A stretch of DNA of 16,816 bases from an uncultured Selenomonadaceae bacterium (GCA_945637225.1 CALZDE010000017.1:1-16816); one strand, 5' to 3'; positions 7,590 through 14,649 are shown, counted from the first letter of the stretch. The notes: generated by a model from the letters alone, not told the origin. A program made the numbers and translations.

Positions 7590-8741
7590 TCAAAAACCTC
7601 TGACTAAAATTCCCATACCCATACCGCCAGCACCTGCAATAGACATCACACCATAACCACCATTGTGCAATTCAAGGCCCTTTAATAAATGAAGCATGAG
7701 AATACCGCCTGACGCACCATAGGGATGACCGTAGGCTAATGCTCCGCCTAAGGAATTGTACCTGTCAATCAAATCAGAATGTGCTCTTTGGAAAAGAACA
7801 TCTATTGCGGCAAATGCTTCATTAAATTCAATTGCACTTATATCCTCATACCTCATGTTATTGCGTTTTAAAAGTTCATCCGCAGTATGCATTGCACCTC
7901 TTGGGCTTTCTTTTGTATAACTGCCAGCCATTACAGAATCAATAATTTCTGCCTTTGGCTTAAAATCATTATGCCTGCTTAACCATTTTTCTGATACCAG
8001 CACAACAAAAGCCGCACCGTCATTAATCAGGCATGAATTTCCTGCTGTGAGAAGTGTATTTTCACCTAATATTCTTGGCAGTCTGTCTAAAAGCTTCTGA
8101 CTTATTTTTCCTCTAATACCATCATCCATAGCATATCCATTTATCGGAACGATTATATCATCCAACAGACCTTCCTGCTGTGCTTTAGCCGCTAAATGAT
8201 GGCTTCTCATTATCCAGAAATCCAGCTCTTCCTTTGTCATTTTCTCTGACTGCATGGTACGCTCTGCCCCCTGAAGCATTGCATCCTCTGCCATTTCATC
8301 AGGAATAAATTGTGCTGTGGTATAAGCACCATCTTTATTTTTCACCTTTAAATAGCGGTCATCCTTTTTATCGTAAACCCTTAAAGGCTGAAGGGATGAA
8401 CTTTCCATACCGCCACAGATATACACATCACCTTTTCCCATAGCAATATCAGCATAAGCATTGGAAATAGCTACTGCACCTGAAGCACATTGCATATCAA
8501 CTGTATAGGCAGGAACATTTTCAGAAATTCCCGCTAAAAGGGACATTAACCTTGTAATATTTCCGCCAGTGCCTACTGCATTACCGCCAATTATACCAGC
8601 TAAATCCTCTTTTATTGGATATTTCTGCAAAATAGCCTTTATAACTTCTGCTCCTAATTCCTCAGCCTTGACATTTTTAAATTTATTATTTTTTACTACA
8701 ACAGGAGTTCTAAAACCACCTAAAACATAAACCTTATTCAT
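7590..8741 (-). CDS. Thiolase-family protein (YhfS-like), lacking the second catalytic cysteine
   Basis: A 383-residue thiolase-fold protein. Family members condense or cleave acyl-CoAs through a nucleophilic Cys, a His and a second Cys acting as base. Here the nucleophile is Cys85 in DMQCASG, the NEAF motif is at 307-310 and the catalytic His is His339 in AYGHPYGASGG. The C-terminal CxGGG motif is absent: the aligned stretch reads SIAGAGGMGMG, with Ala369 where the cysteine should be. The fold is complete, so this is substitution, not truncation. It overlaps the MaoC-like gene by eight bases and has GGGGAA before the ATG. It is last in the bioY-ligase-MaoC-thiolase operon, comparable to B. 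subtilis yhfS. It may catalyse condensation only, use another base, or act on an unusual acyl-CoA; the substrate is unknown. Confidence 0.85.
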   Translation of the reverse strand: MNKVYVLGGFRTPVVVKNNKFKNVKAEELGAEVIKAILQKYPIKEDLAGIIGGNAVGTGGNITRLMSLLAGISENVPAYTVDMQCASGAVAISNAYADIAMGKGDVYICGGMESSSLQPLRVYDKKDDRYLKVKNKDGAYTTAQFIPDEMAEDAMLQGAERTMQSEKMTKEELDFWIMRSHHLAAKAQQEGLLDDIIVPINGYAMDDGIRGKISQKLLDRLPRILGENTLLTAGNSCLINDGAAFVVLVSEKWLSRHNDFKPKAEIIDSVMAGSYTKESPRGAMHTADELLKRNNMRYEDISAIEFNEAFAAIDVLFQRAHSDLIDRYNSLGGALAYGHPYGASGGILMLHLLKGLELHNGGYGVMSIAGAGGMGMGILVRGF

Positions 8742-9252
8742 AAAAATTCCCCGTTACAAAATCTCTTTTTCCCCACAATTTGAAATTATTACCATCAATA
8801 TCAAGTTTGAATACTTCATTAGCAAAAATAGCATTTCTAAAGGATAATTCAAGTTTTTTTACAGATGTTGGGAGTTTATTTTTTATGTATTCCATCAAAA
8901 GTAATCCAGGTACTACTGGCTGATTTCCTTGATGAATAGGATTCGTATCCCCAACAGAATCTACAAATTCCCATACATCTTCACGAGTAAAGCTTTGACA
9001 TAATTTAATATCATATTCATTGTGATTTTTTATTACTTTTTTTACTGTACCATCATAATTTAAAAGCATGGTAACAGTGAGACTTTCACCATGATAAACA
9101 GCCTTGCAGACAAGCATTTTCCTGTTTTCCTTGATAATCTCCGGCTCATCATTATCTGGCAAATCTTCCTTTTGCCATACTGCTTTAATAATCATCGCTC
9201 CGTCATACTGCTTTCCCTTTACTTTAGCTGTTATTCTGGCTAAATGATGCAT
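8734..9252 (-). CDS. MaoC-like hotdog protein, probable (R)-enoyl-CoA hydratase/3-hydroxyacyl dehydratase
   Basis: A 172-residue protein whose second half has the MaoC signature FTREDVWEFVDSVGDTNPIH, with the candidate catalytic pair Asp102 and His107, followed by PVVPGLLLMEY and a hydrophobic strand region typical of the hotdog fold. In MaoC/PhaJ enzymes this pair hydrates or dehydrates the C2-C3 bond of acyl-CoA or acyl-ACP. The first 85 residues are not recognised; their length would suit a degenerate first hotdog, but no active-site motif is seen there. The ATG at 9252 has AAGGAGG seven bases upstream. It overlaps the end of the ligase gene by 13 bases and the thiolase by eight, so the genes are translationally coupled. 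The substrate is unknown; activity is inferred from the signature. Confidence 0.72.
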   Translation of the reverse strand: MHHLARITAKVKGKQYDGAMIIKAVWQKEDLPDNDEPEIIKENRKMLVCKAVYHGESLTVTMLLNYDGTVKKVIKNHNEYDIKLCQSFTREDVWEFVDSVGDTNPIHQGNQPVVPGLLLMEYIKNKLPTSVKKLELSFRNAIFANEVFKLDIDGNNFKLWGKRDFVTGNFYE

Positions 9253-10616
9253 AAGAGAGCCTCCTTATCTGTTTTTCCTCTGTCATTTAAAGGAATTTCA
9301 GAAATAAATTTAATTATTTTCGGTATTTCCTTAGTATCAAAATTCTGACGTATAAGCTGACGGCAATTATGCTTTTTCTCCTCAAATTCCTCTCTTGTCA
9401 AATTGTCAGTATTACTAAGAACTATAAAGGCAGCGGCTTCCTGCCCCCTCAGTTTGTCCTCACAGGAAAGAACCACAGCATTAGCTACATCAGGCAACGC
9501 TTTTATCTTATTCTCCAATTTTAAACAGCTTACCTTGTAACCGCCCTTATTAATCCATTGAGTTTTCCTGCCCAGAAAGATAAGGTCATCATTTTCATTG
9601 ATATAGCCTGTATCTTCACAGGTAAAAGGAATTTCCACACCGCTGACATGATAAGGAGTATCTACATATATTACATCATCTCTGATAATTATTTCAATTC
9701 CCCTAAATGGTTTGCCGAGATTTTCAAGTTCTAATTCACTGTTTTTCCTTAAAATTCTGTAGGTTATATAATTTAACTCAGAAGCACCGTAATAAAGTAT
9801 CAGCTCTGCATTTGGAAAAGCTTTATAAAGACCATTCCTGCAAACCTCGCTTACCAGCTGTGAGCCAGTAATAATATGCTTCATTTCGTTGTATTCATCT
9901 TTGCCTGATTCTGCTAAAATCTGCAATTTGGCAGGCACCATATAAAGACAGTTTACATTGTATTTTCTTATAAGCTTTTGCCATTTTCTGCCATTAAGCT
10001 GATGACTCGTAACCACACTGCCACCTGCAAAAAGCATTCCAGCTAATATATTGAGGTTTCCGGTAAAGCTTAAACTGCCATGAATAAATATTACTGAATT
10101 TTCATCAATATGAAATACTCTGTTCTGTTCCTCAAAAAATCCGCCCCAGCTGAAATATGTACGGTAAAGAATTTTTGGAATACCTGTCGAGCCAGATGTC
10201 AAAACTCCCATTATATCCTTTTCCTGATGAATATTTACAGGCAGGTCAGATTTTTCAAAATGACCGTCATCATCCAAGCACCACCAGCCCTGCAAGCTGT
10301 TTTTTATGATAATTTCCCATATTTCCTTTTCAGAAAACCCATGATGCATGATAATTGGTATAACCCCTAATTTTTGCAATGCCAAAAAGGCTCCTGCCTG
10401 CTGCAGAAAGCCTTCTCCTGTTATTAGCACAGCTTCACCCTGTGATATATTTTCTCTTTTTTGTAAAAATTTGTCTGCCAGCTTATCCACCATAGACAAA
10501 ACAGACTCATAGGTATAAGCATTTTCTTCAACCTGTAAAAAAACCTTCTGTGGATAATACTCAGCTTTATTTTTTAATAACTCGTAATAATTATTTATCA
10601 TAATTTTCTCAGTCAT
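9240..10616 (-). CDS. AMP-forming acyl-CoA synthetase/ligase (YhfT-like)
   Basis: A compact (458-residue) member of the ANL adenylating superfamily. The phosphate loop TSGSTGIPK is at 140-148, YYGASE at 275-280, DTGY with the hinge-associated FLGR around 335-350, and the C-terminal catalytic lysine is Lys448 in NDRGKTDKEAL. These are the residues needed to form an acyl-adenylate and transfer it, usually to CoA. The substrate cannot be read from the sequence. The ATG at 10616 starts two bases after the bioY stop with no clear ribosome site, so translational coupling to bioY is likely; a second ATG 15 bases further in is possible. Position next to bioY parallels B. subtilis yhfU-yhfT, so it may activate a biotin-related or fatty acid precursor (inference). 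Confidence 0.87.
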   Translation of the reverse strand: MTEKIMINNYYELLKNKAEYYPQKVFLQVEENAYTYESVLSMVDKLADKFLQKRENISQGEAVLITGEGFLQQAGAFLALQKLGVIPIIMHHGFSEKEIWEIIIKNSLQGWWCLDDDGHFEKSDLPVNIHQEKDIMGVLTSGSTGIPKILYRTYFSWGGFFEEQNRVFHIDENSVIFIHGSLSFTGNLNILAGMLFAGGSVVTSHQLNGRKWQKLIRKYNVNCLYMVPAKLQILAESGKDEYNEMKHIITGSQLVSEVCRNGLYKAFPNAELILYYGASELNYITYRILRKNSELELENLGKPFRGIEIIIRDDVIYVDTPYHVSGVEIPFTCEDTGYINENDDLIFLGRKTQWINKGGYKVSCLKLENKIKALPDVANAVVLSCEDKLRGQEAAAFIVLSNTDNLTREEFEEKKHNCRQLIRQNFDTKEIPKIIKFISEIPLNDRGKTDKEALLCII

Positions 10617-10618
10617 AA

Positions 10619-11161
10619 TCAAGTATTAGGCAAAGCCTTATTTACCTTCACAGCTACAAAAGCGGCAATTATCCCCTTAAATATATCGCCCGGAATAAAT
10701 GGAAGCATTGCCTGAACAACAGCGGCCTCCAAGCCAATATCCAGCACCATCATCATAGAAGCAATACCGCCAATATAAACAATAGTTAAGGAAAAAGCCA
10801 GTGTTACAATTAAGTATCTCTTAAAGTTAATTCTTTCTCCCTTAAACATACTTACCAAGGTATATGCCACTACCCAGGCAAAGTAAAAACCGCCAGTAGG
10901 TCCCAAAAGCCTGCCAAGTCCGCCAATACCGCCTGGCAAAATAGGAAGTCCCACTAAACCGCCCAATATAAGGTAAGCACTCATGGTAATAAAGGTCTGC
11001 TTAGGAGTAAGCACCAAAGCAGCCAATCCCATAGCGGCTGTGGATGCCGTAATCATAGCTGGTGTAAATGGAAGCGGAAAGGTAATATAAGATGAAACAC
11101 TTATAAGAGCAATACACATAGCCATTTTTGCCATGCTCTGAGGAGAAAATTCTTTCTGCAT
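10619..11161 (-). CDS. bioY: BioY biotin transporter, ECF substrate-binding (S) subunit
   Basis: An integral membrane protein of 180 residues with about six hydrophobic segments, the size and topology of BioY. The family motifs are visible: GGLGRLLGPTGGFYFAW around residues 80-96 and PFIPGDIFKG near the C-terminus, both linked with biotin binding. It takes up biotin, alone at low rate or with a shared ECF ATPase/EcfT module; none of those genes is nearby. The ATG at 11161 has AAGGA seven bases upstream. It is first in an operon with the ligase, MaoC-like and thiolase genes. A BirA-type operator over the promoter suggests repression when biotin is sufficient. Confidence 0.95.
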   Translation of the reverse strand: MQKEFSPQSMAKMAMCIALISVSSYITFPLPFTPAMITASTAAMGLAALVLTPKQTFITMSAYLILGGLVGLPILPGGIGGLGRLLGPTGGFYFAWVVAYTLVSMFKGERINFKRYLIVTLAFSLTIVYIGGIASMMMVLDIGLEAAVVQAMLPFIPGDIFKGIIAAFVAVKVNKALPNT

Positions 11162-11199
11162 TAAATAATCCTTCTTTCATAAATAAATTCACTATTAGA

Positions 11200-11228
11200 A
11201 GTATATCATTAATACAGTTAATTGTCAA
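11200..11228 (-). promoter_or_regulatory. Promoter of the bioY operon
   Basis: TTGACA (11223-11228), a 17-base spacer and TATACT (11200-11205). The predicted start is near 11193, giving a leader of about 30 bases. The -35 box is inside the palindromic operator at 11222-11253. Confidence 0.85.
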
Positions 11229-11253
11229 CCTATCTGCAAAACAATGTTGACGT
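11222..11253. promoter_or_regulatory. BirA-type (biotin repressor) operator
   Basis: TTGTCAACC (11222-11230), 14 bases, then TGTTGACGT (11245-11253). The inner GTCAAC/GTTGAC arms are perfect inverted repeats. The layout matches the known BirA box, TTGTAAACC-N14/15-GGTTTACAA, in half-site length and spacing, with C in place of A in the centre of each arm. It covers the bioY -35 box, and bioY is a standard BirA target. No birA gene is in the window. Confidence 0.68.
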
Positions 11254-11265
11254 TGTTTTTCCCAT

Positions 11266-11298
11266 AAAAACAAGGAACCAGCCTGAGCCAGTTCCCTG
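11266..11298 (-). terminator. Rho-independent terminator after the GNAT gene
   Basis: On the minus strand CAGGGAACTGGC pairs with GCTGGTTCCTTG (12 pairs including G-U) around TCAG, followed by five T (11270-11266). It closes the ACT-UPF0210-nth-GNAT operon and isolates it from the bioY promoter 40 bases on. Confidence 0.9.
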
Positions 11299-11308
11299 TA
11301 TTATTTCA

Positions 11309-11776
11309 TTATTCCGGGTCCTTACTGAGAACCATCGCTATTTCATTACAGTCAGGGTATCTTGGGCAGTCAATGCACTCTTTCCACACCTTGTATGGCA
11401 GTGCCTCCTTTTCTACCTCAACAAAGCCCAGTGAAGCAAAAAATTCCGGCTCCAATGTCAGTGTAAAAATTGTTTTTACACCAAGCTCACGGCCTTCCTT
11501 TACTAATTGCTTAACGATACCACTGCCAATGCCCTGACGAGTTGCAGAAGGATCAACTGCCATAGAACGGATTTCTGCCATAGCGTCCCATGTAATATGC
11601 AGACCGCCTACACCAACAATTCCACCGCCATACTCTGGCTCTGCTACTACCATATCCCTAAGTGTTTCATAGATAGCATTACGGGAACGGGCCAGCATAA
11701 CACCAGTGCTTGCATATTCTCTTATGAGACGATAAATTGCTTCCGTATCAGAAAACTTCGCCTTTCTATAAATCAT
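11309..11776 (-). CDS. GNAT N-acetyltransferase, COG1246/ArgA-like short form
   Basis: A single-domain acetyl-CoA-dependent N-acetyltransferase of 155 residues. The acetyl-CoA pyrophosphate loop is the RQGIGSG segment (80-86), preceded by the usual EIRSMAV strand. The ending LPYKVWKECIDCPRYPDCNE is typical of the short ArgA-like group, some of which act as N-acetylglutamate synthases for arginine synthesis. It contains Cys134, Cys137 and Cys143. No arginine genes are adjacent, so the substrate stays open. The ATG at 11776 follows AAAGGAGGTG by seven bases and starts four bases after the nth stop, so it is last in the ACT-UPF0210-nth operon and ends at a strong terminator. Confidence 0.82.
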   Translation of the reverse strand: MIYRKAKFSDTEAIYRLIREYASTGVMLARSRNAIYETLRDMVVAEPEYGGGIVGVGGLHITWDAMAEIRSMAVDPSATRQGIGSGIVKQLVKEGRELGVKTIFTLTLEPEFFASLGFVEVEKEALPYKVWKECIDCPRYPDCNEIAMVLSKDPE

Positions 11777-11780
11777 GATC

Positions 11781-12413
11781 CTACACCTCCTTTGAAGGGC
11801 ATATTTCATTTAATGGACATTCACCGCAAAGAGGATTTCTTGCCCTGCACAACTTTCGGCCATGCCAAATAAGCCAATGATGAGCCGCCGACCATTTATC
11901 CTTCGGAATAGCCTTCATCAAGCCCTGCTCTACCTGCAATGGAGTATCTCCTACTGCTAATTTCAAGCGGTTTGCCACACGGAAAACATGGGTATCTACC
12001 GCTATTGCAGGACGATTAAAAGCGATACTTGTCACTACATTTGCTGTCTTTCGGCCCACACCGGGCAATTTCAGCAAAGTATCGTAATCGCTTGGCACCT
12101 CACCAGAAAATTCCTCCACCAATGTACGACAGGTAGCCATGATATTCTTAGCCTTGTTATGAAAAAGACCACAGTCACGGATTTCATTCTCCAAAGCCTC
12201 AATCCCCATATCTATTATAGCTTCTGGAGTTGGAGCCTTTGCAAAAAGCCTTGCCGTAGTAACATTTACTCTCTTGTCTGTACACTGTGCGGACAATATA
12301 ACTGCAATCAGCAATTCAAAGGGATTTTTAAATATAAGCGCTGGCTTTACATCCTTATATACTTCACCTAGAATTTCAATCTGCTGATCCTTAATTTTCT
12401 TTGTTATGCGCAT
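11781..12413 (-). CDS. nth: Endonuclease III, DNA glycosylase/AP lyase
   Basis: Removes oxidised pyrimidines and cleaves abasic sites in base excision repair. The helix-hairpin-helix LPGVGRKTA is at 116-124 with catalytic Lys122, and the catalytic Asp is Asp140 in VDTHVFR. The C-terminal 4Fe-4S loop has Cys189, 196, 199 and 205 with the classic C-x6-C-x2-C-x5-C spacing. At 210 residues it is full length. The ATG lies four bases after the UPF0210 stop with no clear ribosome site of its own, suggesting translational coupling. Confidence 0.96.
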   Translation of the reverse strand: MRITKKIKDQQIEILGEVYKDVKPALIFKNPFELLIAVILSAQCTDKRVNVTTARLFAKAPTPEAIIDMGIEALENEIRDCGLFHNKAKNIMATCRTLVEEFSGEVPSDYDTLLKLPGVGRKTANVVTSIAFNRPAIAVDTHVFRVANRLKLAVGDTPLQVEQGLMKAIPKDKWSAAHHWLIWHGRKLCRARNPLCGECPLNEICPSKEV

Positions 12414-12417
12414 TTCA

Positions 12418-13779
12418 TTAGTTGGTCAGACTGCGTACTGGAGCTGGAATACGGCCACCGCGAGCGATGAATGCCTCGGAGCTCCACTGATTGCGGATAG
12501 GAACGATAGGACAACGGCCCAAAAGACCACCGAACTCTACGGAATCGCCTACCTTCTTGCCTGGAACTGGAATTACACGTACAGCAGTGGTCTTGTTGTT
12601 AATCATACCAATAGCTGCTTCATCAGCAATAATACCAGAAATAGTAGCCGCAGAGGTATCACCCTCGATAGCAATCATATCAAGACCAACAGAGCATACG
12701 CAGGTCATAGCTTCTAACTTTTCAATAGAAAGAGAACCGCACTCAACAGCCTCAATCATGCCCTGGTCCTCACTTACAGGAATAAATGCACCTGACAGAC
12801 CGCCAACATGGGAAGAAGCCATCAGGCCACCCTTTTTAACTGCATCATTTAATAATGCCAGAGCCGCAGTAGTACCTGGAGCACCGCAACGCTCAATACC
12901 CATTTCCTCTAATACATTAGCCACAGAGTCACCAACAGCAGGAGTAGGAGCAAGGGAAAGGTCAATGATACCAAAAGGAACACCCAGACGCTTAGATGCC
13001 TCACGAGCAACCAGCTGACCTACGCGGGTAATCTTGAAAGCAGTCTTCTTAATGGTTTCAGCTACTTCAGTGAAATCAGCACCCTTTAATTCCTCTAAGG
13101 CATGCTTTACAACGCCAGGACCGCTTACGCCTACGCTGACAACCTTTTCTGCCTCATTGACACCATGGAAAGCACCAGCCATGAAAGGATTGTCACTTGG
13201 AGCATTAGCAAATACTACCAGCTTCGCACAGCCGATAGCATCACGGTCACGGGTTAATTCAGCAGTACGCTTGATAACCTCGCCCATCTCGCGGACACAG
13301 TCCATGTTGATACCAGCCTTGGTAGAGCCTAAGTTTACAGAGGAACATACTACATCAGTAGTAGCCATAGCCTGAGGAATGGAATTAATCAGCACTCTGT
13401 CACCATGAGTAAAGCCCTTGTCAACCAAAGCGGAGAAACCGCCGATAAAGTTTACGCCCACTTCCTTGGCTGCCCTGTCAAGAGTCTCTGCTACTGGAAC
13501 GAAGGAATCAGTCTTGCATGCCTCTGCCGCAATAGCAATAGGAGTAACAGAAATACGCTTGTGGATAATTGGAATACCATACTGAGCCTCGATATCCTCA
13601 CCAGTCTTTACCAGAAATTCAGCAGAAGTAGTAATTTTATCGTAAACATTCTGACAGAACTGAGTGATATTAGGATGTGCACAGTCACGCAGGGAAATAC
13701 CCATAGTAATAGTACGTACATCGAGGTTATGGTCGGTGACCATGCGGTTTGTTTCTAAAATATTATCTATAGTAAGCAC
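12418..13779 (-). CDS. UPF0210/DUF711 (PFL) family protein
   Basis: A conserved 453-residue protein of unproven function. The opening MLTIDNILETNRMVTDHNLDVRTITMG stretch and the following GISLRDC match how UPF0210 proteins begin, which supports the start at GTG 13779; GAGGAGG lies nine bases upstream. The protein is glycine- and alanine-rich with long conserved blocks such as GGFSALVDKG and the SHVGGLSGAFIPVSEDQGM stretch, and has no membrane segments. It is 22 bases downstream of the ACT-domain gene. The two genes are conserved neighbours in many Firmicutes, suggesting that the small ACT protein senses an amino acid or metabolite for this partner. That role is inference. Confidence 0.92.
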   Translation of the reverse strand: MLTIDNILETNRMVTDHNLDVRTITMGISLRDCAHPNITQFCQNVYDKITTSAEFLVKTGEDIEAQYGIPIIHKRISVTPIAIAAEACKTDSFVPVAETLDRAAKEVGVNFIGGFSALVDKGFTHGDRVLINSIPQAMATTDVVCSSVNLGSTKAGINMDCVREMGEVIKRTAELTRDRDAIGCAKLVVFANAPSDNPFMAGAFHGVNEAEKVVSVGVSGPGVVKHALEELKGADFTEVAETIKKTAFKITRVGQLVAREASKRLGVPFGIIDLSLAPTPAVGDSVANVLEEMGIERCGAPGTTAALALLNDAVKKGGLMASSHVGGLSGAFIPVSEDQGMIEAVECGSLSIEKLEAMTCVCSVGLDMIAIEGDTSAATISGIIADEAAIGMINNKTTAVRVIPVPGKKVGDSVEFGGLLGRCPIVPIRNQWSSEAFIARGGRIPAPVRSLTN

Positions 13780-13801
13780 AGAAATTTGCCTCCTCTGCTA
13801 A

Positions 13802-14071
13802 TTATACACGGTGCATAGCAGTGAAGATTTCTGCATTCTGAATCTTAATATCTAAATTCAGCTCTTCACCCTTTGCCTTCATCAGCTTCTGAACCTCTGG
13901 CAGCTGAACCTTGTTGTCCATAGCCTCAGCCATCATGACCATATTAAAAAAGCCATCAACGATGTTCTGATTTACACTGACAATGTTCACATTGTTGTCT
14001 GCTAAGATAGTGCTTACCTTAGCGATAATGCCAACCTGATCCTTGCCGAAGATAGTTACTACTAATTTCAT
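13802..14071 (-). CDS. Small ACT-domain protein (UPF0237)
   Basis: An 89-residue protein consisting of one ACT domain: the MKLVVTIFGKDQVGIIAKVS start has the ligand-loop pattern G-x-D-x-x-G-I-x-A, followed by the second strand region VNIVSVNQNIVDGFFNMVM. ACT domains bind amino acids or similar effectors, usually as dimers; this group resembles the stand-alone GcvR-like ACT proteins. The ATG has AAAGGGAG nine bases upstream. It is first in the operon with UPF0210, nth and the GNAT gene, and probably partners with UPF0210. Confidence 0.92.
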   Translation of the reverse strand: MKLVVTIFGKDQVGIIAKVSTILADNNVNIVSVNQNIVDGFFNMVMMAEAMDNKVQLPEVQKLMKAKGEELNLDIKIQNAEIFTAMHRV

Positions 14072-14128
14072 GATATCAAACTCCCTTTAAAATTTTACTG
14101 GGTATATACACAAATTTAATCAATCCTA

Positions 14129-14157
14129 ATTATAACACATTTATTCCCATAAAGTCT
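14129..14157 (-). promoter_or_regulatory. Promoter of the ACT-UPF0210-nth-GNAT operon
   Basis: A perfect TATAAT (14129-14134) preceded by an extended TGTGT element. The -35 region is weak (AGACTT at 14152-14157 with 17 spacing, or TAGACT at 18), as is common with extended -10 promoters. The gap 14072-14330 is otherwise AT-rich with no gene; I could not place a convincing plus-strand promoter for the UPF0291 gene in it. Confidence 0.6.
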
Positions 14158-14330
14158 ACCATTAACACAAAAAAATATCCTGCTGAAAATTATCTGAATA
14201 CTCAAAAGATTTCTAATTAAAAAAAATGTAATATTTATGTAAAAAAAAAGAGGATTATCCCGTTTTATATAGAATATAAGTATTAGATGAACTATAAGAC
14301 TATGTAAAATCTTACGAAGGGTTTATTTTA

Positions 14331-14522
14331 ATGATAACAAAAGAATTAATAAACAGAATAAACGCCCTGTCTCGGAAGCAGAGATCCCCAGAGGGACTTA
14401 CTGAGGAAGAAAAACAGGAGCAGGCTCGTCTGCGACAGGAATATTTGGCTGGCTTCCGTGAGAACATGAAGTCAGTTCTTGACCAGATAGAAATCGTAGA
14501 TGAATTACCAAAGAAGAACTAA
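14331..14522 (+). CDS. UPF0291/DUF896 family small protein (YnzC-like)
   Basis: A 63-residue, highly charged helical protein. It has the family pattern: INRINALSRKQR, then GLTEEEKQEQARLRQEYL, then GFRENMKSVLDQIEIVD. B. subtilis YnzC, a member encoded in the yneA SOS operon, forms a helical hairpin in its N-terminal part; the molecular role is unknown. Here the protein stops soon after the core and lacks the longer basic tail of YnzC. AAGGG lies ten bases before the ATG. No LexA box (CGAAC-N4-GTTCG) and no yneA partner are seen nearby, so SOS control is not supported. It stands alone, 127 bases upstream of the pycB-like gene. Confidence 0.85.
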   Translation: MITKELINRINALSRKQRSPEGLTEEEKQEQARLRQEYLAGFRENMKSVLDQIEIVDELPKKN

Positions 14523-14577
14523 ACATCTATATTTAGTCAAGCTATGAGCAAGCTTACCTCAATCAGTTTAGCCGCTG

Positions 14578-14593
14578 CCTGTTCCCCAACAGG
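14578..14593. other. Small perfect hairpin in the pycB leader region
   Basis: CCTGTT (14578-14583) and AACAGG (14588-14593) pair around CCCC. No T-run follows on either strand, so it is not a standard terminator; it may be a leader structure. The surrounding gap 14523-14649 shows no clear promoter for the downstream gene, though TAATAT at 14598-14603 could serve as a -10. Confidence 0.35.
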
Positions 14594-14649
14594 TGTGTAA
14601 TATATTGCTGTTACTTCAATACAGCTTAATTTAAAGGAGTGTTTTTTAA

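Noticed and set aside
7306..7656. 116-codon open frame on the plus strand
   Set aside because: It lies across the tyrosine T-box leader and the thiolase 3' end on the opposite strand; the RNA structure explains the sequence.
11001..11273. 90-codon minus-strand open frame overlapping the bioY start
   Set aside because: It runs in a different frame through the bioY promoter, BirA box and 5' end; bioY itself is a clear match.
12491..13758. Three plus-strand open frames of 113-175 codons
   Set aside because: They are antisense to the well-conserved UPF0210 gene, lack ribosome sites and are low-complexity mirrors of its codons.
14072..14330. SOS (LexA) box upstream of the UPF0291 gene
   Set aside because: Looked for because YnzC relatives can be in SOS operons; no CGAAC-N4-GTTCG or near match is present.
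14578..14593. CCTGTT/AACAGG hairpin as a terminator of the UPF0291 gene
   Set aside because: The stem is short and no T-run follows on either strand.
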